Shown piece by piece: positions 55,920-64,000 of a DNA stretch of 64,000 nt. The DNA is from Mercenaria mercenaria. Taxonomy: Eukaryota; Mollusca; Bivalvia; Venerida; Veneridae. Within the stretch, counting starts at the first letter, position 1; every line of letters begins with the position of its first letter. Below the pieces are notes generated by a model. The model had not been told where the DNA came from. It was given only the letters and a program-made list of their open reading frames with translations, and did not search any database. The DNA lies in the NCBI RefSeq assembly GCF_021730395.1, contig NW_026463109.1, forward strand, positions 1 to 64,000, in the 5' to 3' direction. Position numbers and translations under genes: made by a program.

Positions 55920-56960
55920 CCCAAAAGCACCAGAGGCCACTAGCTCTACTTCATACCAATATTTCAAAATTTTCCAGGAAAAGAGTCCCGTGGTCCCACT
56001 AAAATGAGGGGAAAACTCCCTCCCATACCTCAAAATTTTGACCCAAAGAATGCACCAGAGGCTACCATTTCATACCTGTATTTCAAATTTGTCCAGGGCG
56101 AGAGCCCCCTGACTCACCTAAATTGAGAGGGTTCCCCCTAAAGTATCTCAGACTTTAGACCAAACAGTTCACCATAGGCCACCATTTCGTACCTGTATTT
56201 CAAAATTTTCCAGGAAGAGAGCCCCTGACCCTACTAAAATGATGGGGGAAACTCCCACAGTACCTCAAAATTTAGATCAAACAGTACACCATATAGGCCC
56301 CCCATTTCGTATCTGTATTTCAAATTGTTCCAGGGCCAGAACCCCTTGACTCCCCTAAAGTTAGAGGGTTCCCCTAAGGTGCCTCAAACTTTAGACCAAA
56401 AAGTGCACCATAGGCTACAATTTCGTATCTATATTTCAAAATTTTAGGAAGATATCCCCTTGAACCCATTAAAATGAGGGGGTGGGGGGAGGGGGTAACC
56501 CCTCCCATACTTTAAAATCTAGACCAAGAAATGGACCAGAGGCCACCATTTCATACCTGTATTTCAAGATTTTCCAGGGCGAGAGCCCCTGACCGCCCTA
56601 AAATGAGGGGATTTCCCCTAAAGTATCTCAAAACTTATACAAAAAAATGCACCACAGGCCACCATTTCGTATCTATATTCTAAAATTGTCCAAGGAGAGA
56701 GCCACTGACTACACTAAACTGAGGGGGAAACCACCTTCCATTCCTTAAAATTTAGACCAAAAATGCACCAAAGGCTGCCATTTCATACCTGTTTTTCAAA
56801 ATTATCCAGGGAGAGAGCCCCTTGAACCCCTTAAATGAGAGGGTTCCTCCTACAGAACCTCAACATTTAGACCAAAAAATGCAATATATGCCATTATTTC
56901 GTATCTATATTTCAAAATTTCCTAGGAATAGTGACCCTGACCCCCTAAAATGAAGGGTAA
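55920..56960. repeat. ~120-bp tandem array, about nine units
   Basis: Each unit holds 'caccagaggccaccatttc', 'tacctgtatttcaaaatttt' and 'ccagggagagagcccctgac', with variable C/G-rich 'ctaaaatgaggg' parts. Units differ by perhaps 15-25 percent, so the array is not new. Noncoding. Confidence 0.8.
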
Positions 56961-57299
56961 TTCAAAAATTTCTAGGGGAGACCCCCTGAGTCCGCCCCCC
57001 ACCCCCCAACATGGACAGAACCGCCCCCCCCCCCCGCACTACCCTATCCCCTCTCGGGCTATAAACTAATGAACTACTAGTAAACTGATAAATAACATGT
57101 TGTTGTATGTCTTTACTGATGGCTTTCTGATTTTATTTTGATAAAGCCCCAGTTATCCTTACAAGTAAGTTATCAATGTATTTTTTTCTTAAAATATGAA
57201 AGTAACTGAGATAAATAGGGGCAAAAGAACGATTTTTACTTTTTTACTGTGATGTAACACAGTTAGAGAGTGCCCAGAACGCACCAGAGACGTCATGGG

Positions 57300-57910
57300 G
57301 AAAACAATTATGTGGGAGGGGGGGAGCATGCCCCAGCACCCCCGTAGATTGCCTCGGTTAAAATTTGTGTCTGGCTACGGCACTGTATACATTATATTTA
57401 AGACAACATGTATCTGTTTAAAAATGGATCTCATTCTTCCATGAGTTATATTGGGCTATTCCAGAAAATATCCACCCCCTCCCTGTGGAAGCAGTTTTTT
57501 TGGTACAGTGGGGGGGGGGGTAATTTACAGATAAGACGGAACAGGGGGGTGCCTTGAGCGAAGAAGGGGGGCAGGGGGTATTTATTAAGTCCTTGTGTTG
57601 TTGATTTGCGTGCAAAAGGGGGGAGGGTAAAATGTCTCCAGGAGTGGGGGGGGGGATATTTTCTGAAATAGGCCAATGGGAGGGGAGGGGGGGGGGATAT
57701 TTTCTGAAATAGCCCAAGAGGAGGGGGTATTTGGAGGGATCCTATTGGGAGGAAAAGGAGGGGGATATTTTGAGGTAACCGGGGTGTGGAAGGGGGAGAG
57801 GGGGGTAAAATGTCTCCAGGAGGTGGGGGGGGTATTTTGAGGGACCAGGTGGTGGTGGTGGTGGGAGGGGGTCGATTTTTGAGAAACGGAGCTGTGTATG
57901 TGTTGGTGGT
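57300..57910 (+). repeat. G-run-rich region, quadruplex-prone
   Basis: Many G runs of four to eleven on the + strand, dense from about 57500, with repeated 'gatattttctgaaatag' modules. Minus-strand Pro-rich open frames are shadows of the G runs. Multiple runs of at least four G within short loops meet the usual quadruplex pattern. Confidence 0.75.
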
Positions 57911-58111
57911 GGGGGGATATTTAGTTAACCTGAGTAATCACATTTAGCTCGTGACATCATTCACCAGCAAGGTGGTGGCGATGTTGTTCCGACTGACAAA
58001 TGGCTTCGGTGTTATCTAAAACGTCACCCGGAGTTATCTCTTAGAACTGCGCATCCTTTGCAAGGTAGCAGTCACACAGGATACAGTGGATCATTACTTT
58101 GAGGAGAGACC

Positions 58112-58459
58112 TTGACTAAACTGAACATTATTCACGAGCCTGCTCGCATATTTAACTGCGACGAGTCTGGGTTATCAGGCAGGCTTAACCCTTCTAAGAA
58201 GGTCATTGTGTCAAAAGGAACACGTTGCGCCTATCAATCAATTGTTAATATGAGCCGCCATATAACAGTTCTCAATGCTATATCAGCTATAGGCCAAACT
58301 CTGCCACCTATGTTGATTTATAGCCAGTGTCTTCCACGCAGTTACACAGATGGTGTGCCAGATAGCTGGGTCTTTAAATCAACAGAGAAAGCTAGGCTAT
58401 ATTACAACAGAGCTATTTGTAGAGTGGATTACAAAGTGTTTTATTCCATATGTTGGTGA
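58112..58459 (+). CDS. Tigger transposase, DDE domain first part
   Basis: Reads PARIFNCDESGLSGRLNP with the first catalytic Asp (NCDESG), then VSKGTRCAYQSIVNMSRHIT and SAIGQTLPPMLIYSQ, the normal DDE_1 order in pogo-type transposases. Family sequence continues to about 58400 and then moves to the other frame. Confidence 0.75.
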   Translation: MTKLNIIHEPARIFNCDESGLSGRLNPSKKVIVSKGTRCAYQSIVNMSRHITVLNAISAIGQTLPPMLIYSQCLPRSYTDGVPDSWVFKSTEKARLYYNRAICRVDYKVFYSICW

Positions 58460-58751
58460 GAAAAGGCCGGTTCTTTTGATACTTGATAACCACATAACCC
58501 ATCTATCCAAATCCTTCCTGGATGCAGCTAAGAAACATAAAATAGAGCTACTCTACTTACCTGCACACTCCTCTCATATATTACAGCCTCAGGATGTTGG
58601 CTATTTTCATGTCCTCAAACAAAAAGTTGCAGAACTTGCAATTCAGGTAGGTTATTTGGGAATGAAAACACTTCCCAGGTCACTGTTTCCCAAATTACTT
58701 GTTCAGGCTTTGAACCAAATAACCGGTGCTACAGTTGCCACTGCATTTTAA
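58350..58751 (+). CDS. Tigger transposase, DDE domain second part
   Basis: From about 58400 it reads LFVEWITKCFIPYVGEKRPV, then LLILDNHITHLSK (second Asp), YLPAHSSHILQPQDVGYFH (third Asp) and LKQKV. The spacing between the last two Asp is 35 residues (DD35D), within the pogo/Tigger range. It stops at 58751. Confidence 0.75.
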   Translation: MVCQIAGSLNQQRKLGYITTELFVEWITKCFIPYVGEKRPVLLILDNHITHLSKSFLDAAKKHKIELLYLPAHSSHILQPQDVGYFHVLKQKVAELAIQVGYLGMKTLPRSLFPKLLVQALNQITGATVATAF

Positions 58752-58794
58752 TGTACCGGTATATTTTTTGAAACTTGAGAATTTTCTTAAACGC

Positions 58795-59505
58795 CTATTT
58801 CAACACACAAAGCATCTTCAGTGGCGTTGTACACTCATGCATTAAAAACAGTAAAAACAATTCATCAGTATTAACACAAAGTCTTGATTTGCTTCAATGT
58901 AATTGCTGTAGTATGAATTTTAGAACAATGAATAGTAGTCTTTGAAGAAGTGAGTTTTCAACTGCTTTTTGAAGATTTTAACTGATTCACTTTGTCTGAG
59001 ATTTAATGGCAGTTCGTTCCAAAGTTTTGGTCCAACCGTACTGAAGCTTCTGTCACTGAATGTTTTTTTCTTGTTATAAGGGACAACGTAGCATCCTACT
59101 GATGATTCTGACGAACGTAGTGTACGTTTTGAAATTTTACTAGACAAAAGTTCTATTAGATATTGAGGAGCATTACCAACAAAGCAGTTGTACATATAAG
59201 TAAGGATCTTAAAATTGATTCTTGTCTTCACAGGTAGCCAGTGCAAGTCATATAATGCCTGTTTTGAACTATCACGCATCTTACGGTTGAGAACAAGTTT
59301 GGCGCACATATTCTGAATACGTTGTAATTTACCTACTTCACAATTAGCAACACCATAAAGAATAACATTACAGTAATCCAAGTGAGAAATTACTAATGAC
59401 AAAACCAATATTTCAGTGGCTTCTTCGGTTAGGTATTTACGGATACTTTTGATCTTGAAATAATTCAACATTGCAGTTTTACATTTCCTTTTTATATGCT
59501 CCTTG
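58795..59505 (-). mobile_element. 5'-truncated LINE fragment
   Basis: The minus-strand frame 58920-59471 (183 codons) is the C-terminal part of a reverse transcriptase ORF: VISHLDYCNVILYG, LQRIQNMCAKLVLNRK, LHWLPVKTRINFKILTYMY and PKLWNELPLNLRQSES. It is a different LINE from the 48-55 kb element. Truncation at the 5' side is normal for such insertions. It sits inside the Tigger relic. Confidence 0.8.
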
Positions 59506-59918
59506 AACAGTCAGGGGTGTAACTGTTTCAAGTTATCGCAGTTTATAACCCATTTGAGTTATTGGTTAAACTTTCATAACTTGTTTTAGTTATCATGAAA
59601 TATTACAAAGCCCTCCTGTGCCAATTCCTCATTTTGAATGAGACTCATGCAATTATTTCCTGAATCCTTGACCTTTTATCTTTCCAGCTATGCAGTAAAA
59701 ATATTTACGCAAGGCTGATAAAGTCTTACCAAAAGCTTTAAAGCTATAAAACTCTTAATATCTCATTATTATCCCATTATGCTTATCAGGTCATGCTCAG
59801 ACTAAAAGAGAATTTGATTAACCTCAGTTTGCTAAGTACTAATTTCACTTTAAAGGTCACTTTGTGAGAGCAGCAATAGGTTACATAACTTAAAACAGTT
59901 ACACCCCTGACTGTTGAA
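59503..59918. mobile_element. MITE with 21-bp perfect inverted ends and TTGAA duplication
   Basis: The element is 59508-59913. Both ends read CAGTCAGGGGTGTAACTGTT inward for at least 20 bases without a mismatch. TTGAA flanks each side (59503-59507, 59914-59918). 406 bp and noncoding. It adjoins the LINE fragment, within or at the edge of it. Confidence 0.85.
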
Positions 59919-59976
59919 ATTAAGTGTGTCATCTAGAAAAGCGGTATATACCCGCTGAACAAAAATTCTGTTTCAG

Positions 59977-60533
59977 CCCTTCTGCCCAGCAGTACTGAGT
60001 GTGGTGTAAAAAAACACGGATCTGCTTCTGAAAATCCTAAGGTAGACCTGTGTGATCACTGTGGCTCCTCTAAAGAAAATCCACTGGTAAAAATGGGTTT
60101 AGTTGCCCCAGAACTTGCAAATATTCTCCTAAAACCACCTTCTACGGCACCAGTAAAGAAATCTAAAGGTAAAAGGTCATTCACACAAGCTAGGTCTGTT
60201 TTGTCAGAACCTGAAAAGAAAGCCACCAAACACGCACCTGTTGTACAAAAGGTCACTGTTCAATCCACCAGTGCAAATGATGCCGATGATACGGCATTGT
60301 GTATTGTCTGTATGATTGGTTCAAGGGAGGGGTATTATTGGATTGGCTGCGACACATGTGATAAATGGTATCATTATGAGTGTTTACCAAACTATGTACA
60401 GGAGGATGTAGATCTAAGTCTTGTTACAGGAGGGGTTTGGTGTTGTCGTTATTGTCAGGAGGAAAAATGGAATATAATGTATCACCAGTTCACATTGACT
60501 GCAGTTATAGACATAATAAAAACAAACAGTTAA
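59977..60533 (+). CDS. Tigger-associated C-terminal exon with PHD finger
   Basis: The acceptor is tgtttcag. It opens with SALLPSSTECGVKKHGSASE, then VDLCDHCGSSKENPLVKMG and LVAPELANILLKPP, a segment that follows the DDE domain in Tigger-like transposases. A PHD finger comes next: CIVC, WIGCDTCDKWYHYEC and WCCRYC, with C4-H-C3 spacing. The PHD reads as intact. Such fingers may bind histone tails. Alone it could be mistaken for a host chromatin gene. Confidence 0.7.
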
Positions 60534-61897
60534 TAGAGACATGTAGCTGAAGTGTTAAACTGTGATATTTTCATTGTTAAATGTTAGCCAGGATTTTGTT
60601 AATTCATTCCTGATCTGTTTCTTTCTTTTAGTTTGACTGAAAGAAAAATGTAAAAATTGAAATACATGTAGGTTTAATATGTGTATTTACCTATGTCAAA
60701 ATATTGAAATATTGTTGTTTTACTCATAATTTGTTCTAGAAACATGTTTAATAACATGAAAATATAATAAAATCAAAGTACATACCTTTCACAAGCGTTA
60801 CATAGGGGTGGCCGAGCATTGGTTCGTATCTGGTGAAACTAGTGGTGTTTGACCTTAGTTGCACCGCAATTATTTTACTCTGAAATCTGTGATCAATCAG
60901 GCGCTTGATCACTTGACCTATTTTCTACAATGGTGTACTGTTTAAAACACGATTCTGATTGAAACTGAACAACTTCAGTAAAACGGTATTAGCAATAATG
61001 TAATGAAAATGGCCGAGCATTGGTAACGTGACTCTATAGAGCAAATCTCGCCAACATACCGTGACAACTGAATGAGATCTCGTTGTAAGCGTATGTTGAT
61101 CACGATGAATCAAGTCGGCAAACGCTTTTAAATTAGGTTACTTTCGGATCGATTGTTTATAATGGTGCTTTTTTAATGTTATTAACTGATTAATATTAGT
61201 ATTTTCTACATGGGGAAGGAATGAATTTATGATTGGAAGTCTAATAAATCAACAGTTTTCGTTTGAAAAAGGGACTCGATTCGGTTTATTACGCGCCGTG
61301 CATACCGGCAATTTTATACGTCAGTAAGCGCCTGTTGATTTGATCACGATTGATCAAGTCGGCAAACGCTTTGAAATAAGATAACACGAGATGACACGGG
61401 ATTATCCCCAGTTGCCATTCTGTGTATTTTTAGTTCTTTGTATTTATGTACCACGTGATATGTAGCGGCCAATCAGAGACTTTTTATCTCGTGGGCATCT
61501 GCGTAAATGATGTATTGCGTCATAAGTTTTACAGAGGCTTTGTGTTTACGAAGCATTTTCTGGTCTCATTGGGTAGAAGTTTACCCTAAGCCTTCTTTAC
61601 GCAAGGGAAACAATCAAATTATATAGTGAAATTGTTGAGTGAACACCGTTTCTTAATCCTAATCCTGCCCATGTTATATCAGTGCAAAGGAAAAGTAACC
61701 TATCTATGATAAATGCCATCTATAATTACACAGTTATGCGTCTATCAGTCTTGAAATTGATTTCTTCGATTTTCTCATATTTCTAGATATTTTTCCCATA
61801 CTTTGACGCATATGTATGGGTAGTTGAGATTGTTCTCTTTCCAGCAGTAGCCTTTTCAACATATTTCACCTTGTGAAATTCTGTGGGTTTTGACTTT
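60534..61897. other. No gene seen, partial copy of the IAP intron segment
   Basis: 61034-61436 shares blocks with 29598-29945 (see there). A 31-bp direct repeat ('atcaagtcggcaaacgcttt') occurs at 61111 and 61350. 'ggccgagcattggt' occurs at 60811 and 61011. 'ccaatcagag' at 61470 resembles a CCAAT box but has no associated gene. Confidence 0.5.
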
Positions 61898-63782
61898 TTA
61901 GCTCACCTGTCACAAAGTGACAAGGTGAGCGTTTGTGATCGCGCAGCGTCCGTCGTCCGTGCGTGCGTGCGTAAACTTTTGCTTGTGACCATTCTAGAGG
62001 TCACATTTTTCATGGGATCTTTATGAAAATTGGTCAGAATGTTTCCCTTGATGATATCTAGGTCAAGTTCGAAACTGGGTCATGTGGCCTCAAAAACTAG
62101 GTCAGTAGGTCAAATAATAGAAAAACATTGTGACCTCTCTAAAGGCCATATTTTTCATGGGATCTGTATGAAAGTTGGTCTGAATGTTCATCTTGATGAT
62201 ATCTAGGTCAAGTTTGAAACTGGGTCACGTGCAGTCACAAACTAGGTCAGTAGGTCTAAAAATAGAAAAACCTTGTGACCTCTCTAGAGGCCATACTTGT
62301 GAATGGATCTTCATAAATTTAGGTCAGAATGTTTAACTTGATGATATCTAGAATAATTTCGAAACTGGGTCACGTGCGGTCAAAAACTAGGTCAGTAGGT
62401 CTAAAAATAGAAAAACCTTGTGACCTCTCTAGAGGCCATATATTTCATGATATCTTCACGAAAATTGGTAAGAATGTTTATCTTGATGATATCTAGGTCA
62501 AGTTCGAAAGTGGGTCACGTGCCATCAAAAAGTAGGTCAGTAGGTCAAATAATAGAAAAACATTGTGACCTCTCTAGAGGCCATATTTTTCATGGGATCT
62601 GTATGAAAGTTGGCCTGAATGTTCATCTTGATGATATCTAGGTCAAGTTCGAAACAGGGTCATATGCGGTCAAAAACTAGGTCAGTAGGTCTAAAAATAG
62701 AAAAACCTTGTGACCTCTCTAGAGGCCATACTTTTGAATGGATCTCCAAAAAAATTGGTCAGAATGTTCATCTTGATGATATCTAGGTCAAGTTCGAAAC
62801 TGGGTCATGTGGCCTCAAAAACTAGGTCAGTAGGTCAAAAATGAAAAAACGTGACCGCTCTAGAGGCCATATTTTTCATGGGATCTGTATGAAAGTTGGT
62901 CTGAATGTTTATCTTGATGATATATAGGTGGAGTTTGAAACTGGGTCAACTGTGATCAAAAACTAGGTCAGTAGGTCTTAAAATAGAAAAACCTTGTGAC
63001 CTCTCTAGAGGCCATACCCTTGAATGGATCTTCATGAAAATTGGTCAGAATGTTTACCTTGATGATATCTAGGTCAAGTTTGAAACTGGGTCATGTGCCA
63101 TAAAAAACTAGGTCAGTAGGACAATAATAAAAAAAAACCTTTTGACCTCTCTAGAGGCCATACTTTTCACGGGATCTGTATGAAAGTTGGTCTGAATGTT
63201 CATCTTGATGATATCTAGGTAAGGTTTGAAACTGGATCAACTGCGGTCAAAAACTAGGTCAGTAGGTCTAAAATTAGAAAAAAATTGACCTCTCTAGAGG
63301 CTATATTTTTCAATGGAGCTTCATGAAAATTGATCTGAATGTTCACCTTGATGATATCTAGTTCAGTTTCGAAACTAGGTCACGTGCGGTCAAAAACTAG
63401 GCCAGTAGGTATAAAAATAGAAAAACCTTGTGACCTCTCTAGAGGCCATATTTTTCATGAGATCTTCATGAAAATTAGTGAGAATGTTCACCTTGATGAT
63501 ATCTAGGTAAAATTCAAAATAGGGTCACGAACCTTCGAAAACTAGGACAATAGGTCAAATAATAGAAAAACCTTGTGACCTCTCTAGAGACCATATTTTT
63601 CAATAGATCTTCACGAAAATTGGTCAGAATTTTTATCTTGATAATATCTAGGTCAAGTTCAAAACTGGGTCACATGAGCTCAAAAACTAGGTCACTATGT
63701 CAAATAATAGAAAAAACGACGTCATACTCAAAACTGGGTCATGTGGGAACAGGTGAGCGATTCAGGACCATGGTCCTCTTGT
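61898..63782 (-). mobile_element. Hairpin-ended array element, about 12 units of ~145 bp with DR2 AGGTCA sites
   Basis: Read on + it starts TTAGCTCACCTGTCACAAAG (hairpin TTGTCAC/GTGACA in reverse) and ends 'caggtgagcgattcaggacc' with a final hairpin 'aggaccatggtcct' and CTTGT. This is the inverse of the ends at 24735-26252, so its orientation is minus. Units contain 'gtgacctctctagaggcc', 'gttcatcttgatgatatct' and 'aaactaggtcagtaggtc'. About eight units keep AGGTCA-GT-AGGTC(A/T). Open frames at 62420 and 63575 are shadows of the array. Confidence 0.8.
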
Positions 63783-64000
63783 TTAAAAAAATTGTCTGTT
63801 TTTTGACAAATTTCACCACAAAAAAATGTTCTACTTTCCCCAGGGCAATCAATTATTTGATCTTTACATAGTTTTGTATTAAGGTTGCTAATCCATGTGG
63901 CAAATATGCATGCTTTTTTCATGGTTAGAGGTAAAAAGTGGGTAGTTTGGATGAGGTAGTAGGTCAATTGTCACTTAAGCCTATCAGGCTATATACCAAT
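63783..64000. other. No gene seen
   Basis: Short AT-rich end of the window. The 79-codon minus-strand frame has no family signature. Confidence 0.5.

Larger units (their letters stand above)
55549..57385. mobile_element. hAT-like non-autonomous element
   Basis: The left end is CAGCGCCGTAGCCACAC. The right end in reverse complement is CAGTGCCGTAGCCAGACAC. Both are followed by versions of 'accgaggc' and 'ttgcctcggttaaaattt'. CAG(T/C)GxCGTAGCC termini are typical of hAT elements. The expected 8-bp target duplication is not visible (TGCCATAC and TATACATT), so the insertion may be old or rearranged. There is no transposase, and the interior is a tandem array. Confidence 0.55.
57995..60533 (+). 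mobile_element. pogo/Tigger-type DNA transposon relic with PHD finger
   Basis: Pieces in order: DKWLRCYLKRHPELSLR from 57995 (end of the CENP-B-type HTH), the DDE domain in two frames (58112-58459 and 58350-58751), then after about 1.2 kb a C-terminal part with PHD finger (59977-60533). The gap holds a minus-strand LINE fragment and a MITE. An acceptor ctgtttcag before 59977 suggests a true intron that received these insertions. At least two frame breaks are present (between the HTH part and the DDE, and near 58400). TA-flanked ends were not located. Confidence 0.65.

Noticed and set aside
55549-57385. An 8-bp target duplication for the hAT-like element
   Set aside because: The flanks TGCCATAC and TATACATT do not match, so I did not claim one.
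60093-60533. PHD-finger ORF as an independent host chromatin gene
   Set aside because: Its N-terminal part (NPLVKMGLVAPELANILL) is typical of what follows the DDE domain in Tigger-like transposases, and the DDE lies just upstream.
62420-63871. ORFs of 73 and 98 codons in the 62-63.8 kb region
   Set aside because: Both translate the 145-bp tandem units and the element end.

Overview
The window looks like bivalve mollusc nuclear DNA. It is AT-rich, genes are sparse and split by introns, and several kilobases separate exons. It carries inhibitor-of-apoptosis (IAP) genes, tRNA-derived SINEs, foldback MITEs, and long AGGTCA-bearing repeat arrays of a kind I associate with clams. No species can be assigned from sequence alone.

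Host genes. Two IAP genes lie tail to tail. The first runs off the left edge on the + strand (last two exons 3-171 and 680-966, ending in a RING). The second is on the - strand and spans about 15182-31019. I could rebuild it as BIR1, linker, BIR2 (two exons), a small exon, UBA (two exons) and a RING exon 11 kb away. Splice phases agree at every junction I could check from BIR1 to RING, except for one extra T in BIR2. That T and an in-frame TAG in the 40-base exon suggest a decaying copy or assembly errors.

Nested element. The last intron of the - strand IAP gene (15403-26282) holds a + strand gene of about 1,470 codons (17732-22735). It has an N-terminal Cys/His region, a FEN1/XPG-like nuclease motif set and a C-terminal CXC cluster, and I call it tentatively an Academ-like DNA transposon. 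Its start codon is split across a splice junction. Upstream lies a tandem 695-bp duplication carrying four candidate first exons (A-B-A-B), each ending in ATGAG at a GT donor, so each could supply the same start codon.

Other mobile DNA. From left to right there are: a palindromic TA-flanked MITE (8.1 kb), an 18-bp minisatellite (10.3-11.8 kb), a GIY-YIG relic of a Penelope-like element (13 kb), hairpin-ended tandem-array elements (24.7, 34.4, 35.3, 46.8 and 61.9 kb), and a TTAA-flanked MITE (37 kb). Two foldback elements share CACGG(G/A)T ends and 5-bp target duplications (38.9 and 40.4 kb). A LINE with ORF1, a 2A-like motif, endonuclease and reverse transcriptase lies at 48-54.9 kb. It is followed by a hAT-like element (55.5-57.4 kb) and a pogo/Tigger-type transposase relic with a PHD finger (58-60.5 kb), which itself contains a LINE fragment and a MITE. 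I recognised no retrovirus, LTR element or Polinton.

Most of the remaining sequence is AT-rich and noncoding as far as can be read by eye.
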